In this document: in pieces, positions 27,212-36,000 of the stretch | Layout of the letters: each line of letters opens with the position of its first letter | Position numbering within the stretch: the stretch's first letter is position 1 | DNA from: DATBAT01 sp963824805 | GTDB taxonomy: Bacteria; Acidobacteriota; Terriglobia; Terriglobales; Acidobacteriaceae | NCBI GenBank assembly: GCA_963824805.1 | Contig: CAWGQZ010000029.1 | Span: forward strand, 1-64,000 | Direction: 5' to 3' | Length of the DNA: 64,000 bases | Notes under the pieces: generated by a model | Databases searched by the model: none | What the model was told of the DNA's origin: nothing | Seen by the model: the letters and a program-made list of their open reading frames with translations, nothing else | Made by a program: the position numbers and the translations under genes

Positions 27212-29571
27212 TATGCACCTGCCTTATGCTCGAGGGCCGCGAGCACGCGGTCTGGAGTCAACGGAATAAATGGCACTCTGGTGCCGAGGGCATTGGCGAC
27301 CGCGTTGGCTATCGCCGCCCCCGGAGAGATCACCGGGGGTTCGCCGAGCCCGATGACGCCGCGCTCGTCGTATCCTTTGCCGGTCATCATGTGGACGACA
27401 AGCTCCGGAATGTCGTTATAACCGGCCAGCCGGTAGAACTGCATGTCGGGATTCAGCATGCGGCCGGTAGCCTGGTCCATTACTTTCTCTTCGAACAGCG
27501 CGTAGCTGATGCCCATGATCAACGCGCCGTAGCAGCTGCTCTCGGCCATTTTAAGGTCGATAATCAACCCACAATCCTGCACCGCAACCATCTTCTTGAC
27601 CTTGACGATGCCGGTGTCGGTGTCGACTTCGACCTCGGCCATGCCGACTCCCCCGACACCGCTGTTGGTGAGATCGGGAAGCTTGCTCTTGTCGGGGTTT
27701 TTTCCGCGCGCGGTCAGCGGCACGGCTCCCATTTTCGAGCAGGCTTCTTTCCAGCTTAGGGAACGGCTGGCGTCACCTTTGACGCGCACGGTGCCGTTGA
27801 CTGCTTCGAGTTCTTCCGGCTTGGCGTTTAGGGTTGGAGCAACTTTTTCAAACAACATTTCGCGAACGTCAACCGACCCGCGCCGCGTGGAAGAGCTAAC
27901 CCCGCCCGGCGTGGTCGAACCGCCCGAACCTCCGGAGGGCGGATAGGATGTGTCGCCAATATAGAGCTTGATCGCTTCCACCGGCAGGCCAAGCGTTTCC
28001 GCAGCCACGATTGCGATCGTGGTCCGAGTGCCGGTGCCGATATCCTGCGATCCCATTTTGATATCGACCGAACCATCGGGATGAATGGTCACGTCGCAAT
28101 CGCTGGCGTGGCCGCGTCCGCCCCAGGTGTGGAGAGAAAGTCCGAGGCCGCTTGCCATGTTGCCGGAAACGTTCTGGCCGCGTGGCTTCCACTTGTCCTT
28201 CCATCCCATCAGGTCAGAGGCGATGGTGAACTCTTCGCGGTAAGTCTTTTCGCGCGGCCCTGCGATGTTCAGATTCTTGAGCCACAGCTCAAGCGGATCC
28301 ATGTTGAGCTTGGCGGCGAGATCGTCCATCGCGCCCATGGTGATGATGGCGGCCTGCGGATGGTTGGGAGCGCGCCACGCACGAGCCGGGCCAATGTTGT
28401 TGCGAATGGCGACATGTTCTTTGCGCTGGTTGGGAATGTTGAAAACGTAGGGCGTCGGCGGCATGCCTCCGCCACCCGGGCCTCCAGTTCCCCACGATTG
28501 CGACTGCCAGGCTACGACGGTGCCGTCCTTTTTGGCACCGATTTTCACGCGGGCGTAAGCCGAGGGACGGCAGCCGGCGACCATCAACTCTGAACTGCGC
28601 TCCAGCATCATGCGCACCGGCTTGCCGCCGGCTTTGCGCGAGAGTTCGGCAGCGGTAATGTCCCAGCGATCGGCGGAAAACTTGCTACCGAACCCACCCC
28701 CCATGTGGTCCTGGTGAACGTGAACATTCGCGGCGGTGGTTTTTAGCGGTTCCGCCATCTGCGCCGGAATTCCGGAGACGTTCTGGGTGGAGATGTGGAC
28801 TTCCAGGTGATCTTTGTCGGTCCACTCGGACATCGAGCCATGGCTTTCCATACAGCAGTGAGCGATGACCGACGATCCGTAGAGTCCCTCCGAGATGGCC
28901 TCGGCTTCCGCGAAAGCTTTGTCTGGATCTCCCGTGACCTGCGCGGCTGCTTTTTGATAGTTGGTGTGACCACTGCCGCTGGGCTCGTGATACTCGGCCT
29001 TGCGCAATGCCTCAATTCCGGCGTCCGACATGCCTTCACCCTTCATCGACTTCAGATCATCTTCCGCGGGATGAAAGGTAATGCCGTGAGTCTTGATGTA
29101 GTCAATAAAAGCGGCTTCCGGCATCTGGTTGTCGATCGCATCCCAGACATCGTCATTGCTCATGGGGCCAGCGGCTTCGGCTTGGCCGGGCTGAGGCTCG
29201 GCGTCGCTGACAAGATAGCTCGCAGGCTGATATTTCACTTGGACCGCCCGCGCCGCGTCGGCGGCCGTGCCTTCGTCGACGGCGGCCAGTGCGACTACTT
29301 CAGTGCCCGCCCATTGCACGGTGCTGCCGACCTTCTGGATGACGTGGACGGCCTTCACCCCCGGCATTTTTTCGGCGGCGCTGGTGTCGATGCTCAGGAT
29401 TTTGGCCTTGGCGTAGGGCGAGCGCACGATTTTGCCGAAGAGCATTCCCGGACGGTGAACGTCGTAGGTGTATTTGGCACGTCCGGAGACCTTATCGGGC
29501 GAATCCAGGCGCGAGATCCGCTTTCCGATCAAAGTGCGATTTTCCGCAGTGGGCCAGCTATAGTCCGGCAT
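27211..29571 (-). CDS. molybdopterin-binding subunit (PaoC/YagR-like) with an inserted helical module
   Basis: Catalytic Moco subunit of a xanthine-oxidase-family hydroxylase, most like periplasmic aldehyde oxidoreductase PaoC. The N-terminal a/b-hammerhead domain (residues about 15-125) and the Moco domain (about 210-786) are present: HMGGGFGSKF, ARAWRAPNHPQ, GSQDIGTGTRT and catalytic Glu in GLGEPPVISPG. Residues about 131-205 are an extra module (FIDYIKTHGITFHPAEDD, MSDAGIEALRKA). Start is the ATG at 29571 with AAGGAG upstream, two bases after the [2Fe-2S] subunit's stop. 786 aa. Confidence 0.87.
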   Translation of the reverse strand: MPDYSWPTAENRTLIGKRISRLDSPDKVSGRAKYTYDVHRPGMLFGKIVRSPYAKAKILSIDTSAAEKMPGVKAVHVIQKVGSTVQWAGTEVVALAAVDEGTAADAARAVQVKYQPASYLVSDAEPQPGQAEAAGPMSNDDVWDAIDNQMPEAAFIDYIKTHGITFHPAEDDLKSMKGEGMSDAGIEALRKAEYHEPSGSGHTNYQKAAAQVTGDPDKAFAEAEAISEGLYGSSVIAHCCMESHGSMSEWTDKDHLEVHISTQNVSGIPAQMAEPLKTTAANVHVHQDHMGGGFGSKFSADRWDITAAELSRKAGGKPVRMMLERSSELMVAGCRPSAYARVKIGAKKDGTVVAWQSQSWGTGGPGGGGMPPTPYVFNIPNQRKEHVAIRNNIGPARAWRAPNHPQAAIITMGAMDDLAAKLNMDPLELWLKNLNIAGPREKTYREEFTIASDLMGWKDKWKPRGQNVSGNMASGLGLSLHTWGGRGHASDCDVTIHPDGSVDIKMGSQDIGTGTRTTIAIVAAETLGLPVEAIKLYIGDTSYPPSGGSGGSTTPGGVSSSTRRGSVDVREMLFEKVAPTLNAKPEELEAVNGTVRVKGDASRSLSWKEACSKMGAVPLTARGKNPDKSKLPDLTNSGVGGVGMAEVEVDTDTGIVKVKKMVAVQDCGLIIDLKMAESSCYGALIMGISYALFEEKVMDQATGRMLNPDMQFYRLAGYNDIPELVVHMMTGKGYDERGVIGLGEPPVISPGAAIANAVANALGTRVPFIPLTPDRVLAALEHKAGA

Positions 29572-29573
29572 GA

Positions 29574-30197
29574 TCAGGCTCCTTTCTGCGCGGCTTGCGC
29601 GACCGCGTGGCGAATACCGAAGTAGGTGCCGCAGCGGCAGAAGTTGCCGGCCAACCCGCGACGAATTTCTTCCGGCGTTGGTTGCGGATGTTTGTCGAGC
29701 AACGCCTTGGTGGCCATTACGAATCCGGGCGTGCAGAAGCCGCATTGCGAGGCGTCGTTGTCGACAAACGCCTGCTGTACCGGATGCAGCCTGCCGCCCT
29801 CGGCAAGCGACTCGACGGTCGTGATTTGCTTGCCCTGAGCATCGATAGCCAGGGTGGAGCAGGAATACGAGAGCTTCTTGTCGATCATCACGGTGCAGGC
29901 GCCGCATTCTCCGCGGTCACATACGCGCTTGGGGCCGGTGACGTCGAGGTTGTCGCGCAAGGCGTCGAGCAAAGTCACCCGCGGCTCGATCTGTAGCGTG
30001 TGCTTCGCTCCGTTGACCATTAGCGTCACCGGCGTCTTGCCAGGGCCATAGACCTTCACCGGAGCTCCGGCTGCCTCGACAACCTTGGTGCCGATCAGCG
30101 GCACGGACGCTGCTGAAATCCCGGAAATCTTTAGAAAGTCACGCCGGGAGACGCCGGAACCTTCCTGGGTAAGTGTTTTGGGATCGTCTTCTTTCAC
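29574..30197 (-). CDS. [2Fe-2S] subunit (PaoA/YagT-like) with Tat signal
   Basis: Iron-sulfur subunit feeding electrons from the Moco to FAD. A twin-arginine signal, VSRRDFLKISG, near residue 20 points to export of the folded complex, as for E. coli PaoABC. The plant-type [2Fe-2S] site is CDRGECGACTV, and the second cluster is CGFCTPGFVM with NFCRCGTYFGI. 207 aa from a GTG with GGAGGA upstream. First gene of a four-gene overlapping operon. Confidence 0.88.
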   Translation of the reverse strand: MKEDDPKTLTQEGSGVSRRDFLKISGISAASVPLIGTKVVEAAGAPVKVYGPGKTPVTLMVNGAKHTLQIEPRVTLLDALRDNLDVTGPKRVCDRGECGACTVMIDKKLSYSCSTLAIDAQGKQITTVESLAEGGRLHPVQQAFVDNDASQCGFCTPGFVMATKALLDKHPQPTPEEIRRGLAGNFCRCGTYFGIRHAVAQAAQKGA

Positions 30198-30562
30198 ACT
30201 CGTCCTCCGCTTTCACTGCCGCAGTTGGCAGCGGTGGGATACAAATTCGGTGAGACAGTTGGACATGCGATGACTGGTTCGGTTAGCAGAATGCGATCTG
30301 GCAGCGAGACGACGGCCAGCGATTCTCTGGGTCCGAAACTGCCGTGAAGAAAAGGCATGGTCGTACTTGAGGATTAAATTTGGACCGCAATCCTGAAACC
30401 AAGGCAGTATACAACTTCGGTGGGGCGGTCACGCTGTTCGTAAAATAGAAGCTGCACAGCTGTGGAATTTTCGGCCTGTGCAAAAGTGTAGACTGATGCT
30501 CTGTCCTAAACCGGACATAGCTCTTAACTCGTCAGAGTCGGGTCAGAGTCGAGCTTATAAAC
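30198..30562. other. intergenic region between divergent paoA-like and rpiA genes
   Basis: Divergent control region of 365 bases. Small elements seen: TGTCC/GGACA hairpin near 30503-30520 and a direct repeat of gtcagagtcg near 30533-30553. No convincing -35/-10 pair or gene was found. Confidence 0.4.
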
Positions 30563-31246
30563 GTGTCCACGCCAGAAGAGAGAGAGAAGCGTCTAGCCGC
30601 GCAAGCGAGCATGAGGTTTGTTCGCGATGGACAGGTTCTAGGGCTGGGCTCGGGCTCGACTGCAGACTACGCCATCCGCCAAATCGGGGAGCTAGTTCGC
30701 TCCGGCCTCAAAATCATCGGCATCCCCGCTTCGTTTCGCAGCCGCGACTTGGCTGCCGAGAGCGGCATTCCATTGGCCACATTAGACGAATATCCCGAGA
30801 TCGACCTTACGATTGACGGAGCGGATGAAGTTTCGCCCAGCCTCCATTTGATCAAGGGCGGCGGTGGCGCGCTGCTAATGGAAAAGATTATCGCTTCGGT
30901 GTCGAAACAGTTCGTGGTAATCGGCGACCACACCAAACAAGTCTCTTTCTTAGGACGTGCCCCAGTGCCGGTGGAGATTATTCCTCAGGCGCAAGCACCA
31001 CTGGCTAGAAAATTGACCGCGATGGGCGCCTTTGTGCAGTTGCGACAGTATACATTCGGCAATCCCTACGTCACGGAAGAGGGCCACCAGATTCTGGATT
31101 GCCTGTTCAATGAGATCCCAGATCCTCAGGAACTTGGACACAAGCTAGATTCCATCCCGGGCGTGGTTGAGCATGGGTTGTTCGTTGGGATGGCGAATGT
31201 GGTTTTGATCGCCAAGGACACCGAGGTTATTGAGTTGACGCGGTAG
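30563..31246 (+). CDS. rpiA: ribose-5-phosphate isomerase A
   Basis: Interconverts ribose 5-phosphate and ribulose 5-phosphate in the pentose phosphate pathway. Signature blocks: LGLGSGSTADYAI, DLTIDGADEVSP (with the catalytic Asp), IKGGGGALLMEKI (Lys), and GVVEHGLFVGMANVVLI at the end. 227 aa from a GTG start, normal length. A hairpin after the stop (31309-31329) separates it from a convergent gene. Confidence 0.92.
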   Translation: MSTPEEREKRLAAQASMRFVRDGQVLGLGSGSTADYAIRQIGELVRSGLKIIGIPASFRSRDLAAESGIPLATLDEYPEIDLTIDGADEVSPSLHLIKGGGGALLMEKIIASVSKQFVVIGDHTKQVSFLGRAPVPVEIIPQAQAPLARKLTAMGAFVQLRQYTFGNPYVTEEGHQILDCLFNEIPDPQELGHKLDSIPGVVEHGLFVGMANVVLIAKDTEVIELTR

Positions 31247-31306
31247 AGGCACTCTTGTCGGTTTGCCCGAAGTGGCAATGCTGGGAGTCTTTTCACTATG
31301 TTGCCG

Positions 31307-32590
31307 TTAGACGGGGCGAAGCCCCGTCTCTAACACAATTTCGTTCAGGGCCTGCAACAAACCATCTACCTCCTCCGCAGTGTTGTAGTGGGCCAGACCG
31401 ATTCGCAGAAAGCCTCCGTCTTTTTCTACGTCGAGGCGCTCGGTCAAGCTCAGGGCGTAGTAGTTGCCGTCCCAGGTAAAAAAGCCTTGTTCGCCTAATC
31501 TTGTGGAAAGCTCCAGCGGCGTGTGTCCGTCGATTCTCACTGCTACCGTTGGGCAACGTTGATCGAAGCGTTTGTCGTCGGTTATGCCGTATAGCTTCAA
31601 TCCTCGAATCTCGAGCAATCCCCGGATCAGACTCTCCCCTAACGTCCGCTCATGTTGCCGGATTGCACCATAGGCCACCAGTAAGGCTTCGCGCCGAGTT
31701 TTGCATGGGCGCAACGCGCGTCCAAGGTCGGCCAGGTAGTCGACGCAGGCGGTAATTCCGGCGATGCATTCGTGATTGAGTGTGCCCCATTCCCAACGCA
31801 AGGGGACGGCCTCGCTATTGGCGCGCAGTTTGTAAGGCCGCAGGCGCTGCAGGTGCTCGCGCTTTCCGTAAAGGATCCCCATGTGCGGTCCGAAGAATTT
31901 GTAGCTTGAGCAGACCAGAAAATCGCAGTCGATCGCGCGTACATCGATGGGGCCGTGTGGCGTGTAGTGGACAGCGTCGATGTAGGCCAGCGCGCCCTTC
32001 GCGTGGGCAAGTTTCACGATTTGGGCAACGTCGTTGATGGTACCGACTGCGTTCGAGGCATATCCCACGGCCACAAGTTTGGTGCGCGGTGTGATTTTTC
32101 GCGCCAGGTCGTCCATGTCGAGGGTGCAGTCGCTTTCGTGAATCTCCGCCCGCTGGATCTTGACGCCCATCTCTTCCAAAGCCAGCCACGGAGAGACATT
32201 GGCGTCGTGGTCAAGGTGGGTCAATAGAATTTCGTCGCCCGCCTTTAATTCACGGCCCATGGCGCGGCTCACGGCGTAGGTGAGCGTGGTCATGTTGGGC
32301 CCGAAGACTACTTCGTCGGGATCGCTGTTGAACAGGTCCGCCATGGCGGCGCGGGCGCCGTCGATGACCGCATTGGTGCGGTGGCTGGTGGCGTAGGCGC
32401 CATTGGTGTTCGCGTTAGCAAGCTTCAGGTAATCAGAGATGGCGTCGATGACGCGCTGCGGAACCTGGGTGCCGCCGGGGCCATCGAGGAATACGGCGGG
32501 ATGACCGTTTACGGTCTGGCTCAGGGATGGAAATTGTGCGCGAAGGCTTACCAGGTCGAGCCCAGCGGCATCTTTGAATGTGGTTGCCAT
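31307..32590 (-). CDS. cysteine desulfurase-like (class V aminotransferase) protein
   Basis: PLP enzyme of the cysteine-desulfurase-like branch. Family blocks: FLDGPGGTQVPQRV, NANTNGAYATSHRT, LTHLDHDANVSPW, IDAVHYTPHGPID and the PLP lysine in CSSYKFFGPHMG; the C-terminus has FLRIGLAHYNTAEEVD. I start at MATTFKDAAG (32590); an ATG seven codons upstream is possible. No clear ribosome site. No suf or isc genes adjoin, so a housekeeping Fe-S role is not shown. Confidence 0.83.
   Translation of the reverse strand: MATTFKDAAGLDLVSLRAQFPSLSQTVNGHPAVFLDGPGGTQVPQRVIDAISDYLKLANANTNGAYATSHRTNAVIDGARAAMADLFNSDPDEVVFGPNMTTLTYAVSRAMGRELKAGDEILLTHLDHDANVSPWLALEEMGVKIQRAEIHESDCTLDMDDLARKITPRTKLVAVGYASNAVGTINDVAQIVKLAHAKGALAYIDAVHYTPHGPIDVRAIDCDFLVCSSYKFFGPHMGILYGKREHLQRLRPYKLRANSEAVPLRWEWGTLNHECIAGITACVDYLADLGRALRPCKTRREALLVAYGAIRQHERTLGESLIRGLLEIRGLKLYGITDDKRFDQRCPTVAVRIDGHTPLELSTRLGEQGFFTWDGNYYALSLTERLDVEKDGGFLRIGLAHYNTAEEVDGLLQALNEIVLETGLRPV
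31309..31329. terminator. GAA-loop hairpin between convergent genes
   Basis: AGACGGGGC (31309-31317) and GCCCCGTCT (31321-31329) pair perfectly around GAA. It lies between convergent rpiA and the cysteine-desulfurase-like gene and also encodes the latter's last residues (ETGLRPV). The same architecture, 9 bp around GAA, recurs at 51204-51224. No T-run. Confidence 0.5.
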
Positions 32591-32859
32591 GGATTTGGGG
32601 ATTATATCCATTTCAATTCGGCTCGGCAGTCGCCGGAGCTGGAATGACGGCGACTCGCCTGCACTTCGAAGGAATCTGGTTCTGCATTGAGCTTATCAAC
32701 CCGAGCGGTATACAGTTCGCTCGTGTTGGATTGGTCTTAAGCGTTTGGCGTTCTTCGTTCCCTCTTTCCCCCATCGGCCGCTGTGAATCAGCCATTTCTG
32801 GCCCGGCCTCGTTTTACGAAAGCAAATCACTCAGCTCTTGCGAAAACGAGGAGAACACT

Positions 32860-32985
32860 ATGCTGAAGAGATTCAGTTTGGGTCTGGCTATGTTCGCAAG
32901 CAGATCTCAAAATCCGTATTGGGCGAGGCTTTTGCCGGATTTTCACACTTACGTAAACCGGGAAGAAATCACCGGCCGCATCTAG
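32860..32985 (+). pseudogene. possible remnant: ribosome site plus truncated signal peptide
   Basis: GAGGAG stands six bases before an ATG that opens MLKRFSLGLAMFAS, the look of a secretion signal, but the frame then turns unlike protein and stops after 41 codons. It may be the severed start of a secreted-protein gene. The flanks (32591-32859 and 32986-33127) show no other gene. Confidence 0.25.
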
Positions 32986-33127
32986 AACGCAGCAACCCCG
33001 CCTAAAACGCTATTTTTCTGCCCCCTTCAAACCACCCCGGAAATAACTGCACAACATCTAGTTCAGGAGTATGTGAATGGCGTGCACTCGATTGCAAATA
33101 AAAGCAGATAGAGGCGCGCCATTTTCA

Positions 33128-33155
33128 TTGACTGTAAAAATAGAAGGAGTAAAAA
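33128..33155 (+). promoter_or_regulatory. candidate promoter for the tandem RNA
   Basis: TTGACT (33128-33133), 16-base spacer, TAAAAA (33150-33155), in a locally AT-rich stretch. Transcription would begin near 33162, just before the first structured unit. The -10 match is only moderate. Confidence 0.35.
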
Positions 33156-33161
33156 CAAACT

Positions 33162-33494
33162 CGTTCTTCGACAGCTTCTGAAGTTTTCCCGGTTGGCGCG
33201 GCGTCCGGGGCTCAAGCGAAGGTCACGTTCCACGTTGCAAAACGATGGAACGAGGGTCAGCAAGGGTCTATAGCAAAGCGCTGGTTGAGGCGAACAGGAA
33301 GATATGAGAAGGCAGGATAGAGTCCCGAGGCGTTAGGCTGATTTGTCCGGTTGGCGGTAAGCCCGGAGCCCGAGTGGAGATCGCGCGACGTGACCCCTCA
33401 AAAGGAAGCGGCGAGAGCAGGTCAAGCAAGGGTCTAAAGCGAGCTACTGGTCGAGACGAATGAGCTTAACACCACCTCGGGACTCTTATTTTTG
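33162..33494 (+). ncRNA. tandem pair of related structured RNAs (unknown family)
   Basis: Two diverged copies of one motif stand head to tail. Shared words: CCGGTTGGCG (33189 and 33347), AGCAAGGGTCTAwAGC (33259 and 33425) and CTGGTyGA (33281 and 33447); the last two are 22 bases apart in both. Each copy closes with a helix: GTTTTCC/GGCGAAC (33183-33189 with 33289-33295) in unit 1, ATTTGTC/GACGAAT (33341-33347 with 33455-33461) in unit 2, with two compensated pair changes. Unit 2 extends outward by GTTAGGCT/AGCTTAAC and a perfect 12-bp pair (33319-33330 with 33475-33486), then TATTTTTG. Unit 1 has a GCAA-capped hairpin at 33227-33251. No open frame fits. Confidence 0.55.
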
Positions 33495-33694
33495 TTGGCC
33501 CAAGGTTCTGGTCTTTCTCGCCAATCGTCGACCCATCACGGGACGTCCGTCAATCCGCCGCCGGTCTTTCCCGGCAAGAAGTCTGCTTTGGACAGGATCA
33601 AACAGCAGATTCCGGGCGCCGATAAACCGCGCTGCGCAATAACAATACTGTTGAAGCTTCGTCTCCGCAGGGATTGGCGATGGATCTAAAAAAC

Positions 33695-35002
33695 CTAATC
33701 GGCCCGATAGACAATTCTTCCGCTTACGATTGTCGCGATGACTTTTCCTGTCATCTGCCAGCCATCGAAGGGGGAGTTGTGCGACTTTGATATCGACTTG
33801 GCGGCTTCGTAGGTCCAGCGCTTTTTGGGATCGAGGATGGTGACATCGGCGTGGCATCCGCGGGTTAGAGTGCCGCGCGCTCGGAGATCGACTACGTGCG
33901 CCGGACCCGAGGTAAATAGCTCAACTACGCGCGCCACAGGCATCTTTGCCTTTCCGTGCAGCTCCGAGATTGCCAAGCCTACGGCTGTTTCCAGGCCGGT
34001 CACACCGAAGGCGGCGCGTTCGAATTCGATGATCTTTTCGTGAGGGGCATGCGGCGCGTGGTCGGTGGCGATGGCGTCAATTGTGCCGTCGGCCAGCGCC
34101 ACCAGGATGGCCTCCCGATCGGCGCCTGAGCGCAGCGGCGGATTCATCTTGAAGTTGGTGTTGTAATCGGGAATGTCGGCGTCGGTAAGCGCCAAGTGAT
34201 GCGGCGTGACCTCGCAAGTGACGCGCGCTTTGCTGCGTTTGCCACGGCGCACTGCCTTCAGGGCGTCTGCGGTGGAAAGATGGGCCACGTGGAGGCGGGC
34301 CCCGCTGAACTGCTGGGCGAGTTGCACATCCCGCTCCACGATTGATGCTTCTGCATCGGTTCCCATGCCGCGAAGTCCTAGCCGAAACGAGGTAGGGCTT
34401 TCATTCAACGACGCGTTGGCGGTCATGCGGGTATCTTCGGCGTGCTGAATTACAGTCAGGCTGAGTTCGCCCGACAGGCGAAGGGTTTCGCGCATGATGT
34501 CATCGCCTAGAATGGGTTTGCCGTCATCGGTTACGGCAACCGCCCCCGCACGCTGCAGGGAACGAAAATCGGTGAGCACTGCGCCTTTGCTGGCTTTGGT
34601 GGCTGCTGCGATGGGAAACACGTTGACCACCGCTCCCCGGTCAGGATGTTGCAGCCAGGTGACCCAGTCGGCGGAATCAACCACGGGATGAGTATTCGGC
34701 ATGCAGCACACCGAAGTAAACCCACCCGCTGCTGCGGCCGCGGTTCCGGTGGCGATGGTTTCTTTGTAGGCTTGGCCGGGTTCACGCAGGTGAACGTGGA
34801 GGTCGATGAACCCAGGGGCAACGATCAGTCCCCGGGCGTCGAATTTCTCGTCGGCGGCACCGCGAATTTTATTTGGAGCCGCGACTTCGGCGACGCGCCC
34901 ATCGCGCAACAGAACATCCATGGGCGCGTCAATCCTGGCGGCGGGGTCAATCAAGTGGCCGCCCTTAATCAGCAGACTGCGATTTTCTTTGCGTTGGGTC
35001 AC
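33695..35002 (-). CDS. pyrC: dihydroorotase
   Basis: Third step of pyrimidine synthesis, closing carbamoyl-aspartate to dihydroorotate. Amidohydrolase signatures: the FIDLHVHLREPG metal site, MPNTHPVVD, IQHAEDT, LHVAHLSTADAL, EVTPHHLALTD and IATDHAPHAPHEK. 435 aa, type I class. It starts one base after the pyrB stop and is the last gene of pyrR-pyrB-pyrC. Confidence 0.93.
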   Translation of the reverse strand: MTQRKENRSLLIKGGHLIDPAARIDAPMDVLLRDGRVAEVAAPNKIRGAADEKFDARGLIVAPGFIDLHVHLREPGQAYKETIATGTAAAAAGGFTSVCCMPNTHPVVDSADWVTWLQHPDRGAVVNVFPIAAATKASKGAVLTDFRSLQRAGAVAVTDDGKPILGDDIMRETLRLSGELSLTVIQHAEDTRMTANASLNESPTSFRLGLRGMGTDAEASIVERDVQLAQQFSGARLHVAHLSTADALKAVRRGKRSKARVTCEVTPHHLALTDADIPDYNTNFKMNPPLRSGADREAILVALADGTIDAIATDHAPHAPHEKIIEFERAAFGVTGLETAVGLAISELHGKAKMPVARVVELFTSGPAHVVDLRARGTLTRGCHADVTILDPKKRWTYEAAKSISKSHNSPFDGWQMTGKVIATIVSGRIVYRAD

Positions 35003-35003
35003 G

Positions 35004-35954
35004 TTAACCGGATCTTCCCAGAGCCTTTGCCAGAATCGCCATGCGTACCGGCACTCCGTTGCGAACTTCTTCGACGATCACCGACTGCGGGCAATCGGCC
35101 ACATCCCAGGTCAATTCGAGGCCTCGAATAATCGGGCCGGGATGCATCAGCAGGGCATCGCGCTTGGCCTGCTTCAGCCGCGCCATCGTCATCTGGTAAC
35201 GGCTGATGTAATCCTGCAAACTGATTTTTGTCCCCGCCAGCCGCTCTTTTTGCACGCGCAGCACCATAACTACGTCCGCGCCATGGACGGCGTCTTCGAC
35301 AGTGCGGGTAATGTGTAGGCCGGGCGCCAGCGTTGTGGCCAGCTCGGGTAGAAACTCCTGTGGACCGCAGAGAGTAATCCTTGCTCCAAACTTCGTCAGC
35401 AGGTGGACAGCGGAGCGCGCCACACGGCTGTGAAAAATGTCGCCCACAATTGCGACCTGCAGCCCCTTCAAGGTCTTCTTGTGCTTGAGGATCGTGTACG
35501 CGTCGAGCAGGCTTTGTGAAGGATGCTCGTGCATGCCGTCCCCTGCATTGACAACGGGGATGTCGAGATGCTCGGCCATCAGCTGTGCCGCGCCGGCGTT
35601 GGGATGGCGGATGACGATGAGGTCCGCGCCCACCGCACGCAGGGTGTAGGCGGTATCAAGCAGCGATTCGCCTTTTTCGATGCTTGATCCGCTGGAGAGC
35701 ACCAGCGTGGTCATGGCGCCCAATGACTTGGCGGCAATTTCAAACGAGCTGCGGGTACGGGTAGAGGCCTCGTAAAAGAGCAGTAGCACGCGCTTGCCGC
35801 GCAACAGTGGCCGCGGCTTGTTGGGGTTCATCCGCCGGGCCAGCGCCAACAAATTCGTGATCTCGGCGACGGGCAGGTGCTCAATCCCGAGCAAGGAACC
35901 GCGTGAGACCGCAGGAGCAGCGGATTTTTTTGCCCGGCTTGCCGAGGCGGCCAC
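35004..35954 (-). CDS. pyrB: aspartate carbamoyltransferase catalytic subunit
   Basis: Second step of pyrimidine synthesis. Carbamoyl-phosphate site FYEASTRTRSSFEIAAK, then SSGSSIEKGESLLDT, VIRHPNAGAAQLMAE, NAGDGMHEHPSQSLLDAYTI, IVGDIFHSRVARSAVHLL and LLMHPGPIIRGLEL. 316 aa after a basic N-terminal stretch. No regulatory chain PyrI nearby. Confidence 0.93.
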   Translation of the reverse strand: MAASASRAKKSAAPAVSRGSLLGIEHLPVAEITNLLALARRMNPNKPRPLLRGKRVLLLFYEASTRTRSSFEIAAKSLGAMTTLVLSSGSSIEKGESLLDTAYTLRAVGADLIVIRHPNAGAAQLMAEHLDIPVVNAGDGMHEHPSQSLLDAYTILKHKKTLKGLQVAIVGDIFHSRVARSAVHLLTKFGARITLCGPQEFLPELATTLAPGLHITRTVEDAVHGADVVMVLRVQKERLAGTKISLQDYISRYQMTMARLKQAKRDALLMHPGPIIRGLELTWDVADCPQSVIVEEVRNGVPVRMAILAKALGRSG

Positions 35955-36000
35955 CCCAACCTCCGTATAGATAGCTGAAGATCAAATATCAACGGACGTA

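Noticed and set aside
33162..33494. tmRNA, RNase P RNA or SRP RNA as identity for the tandem RNA
   Set aside because: None of the conserved core sequences of those RNAs is visible, and the two-copy layout does not fit them.
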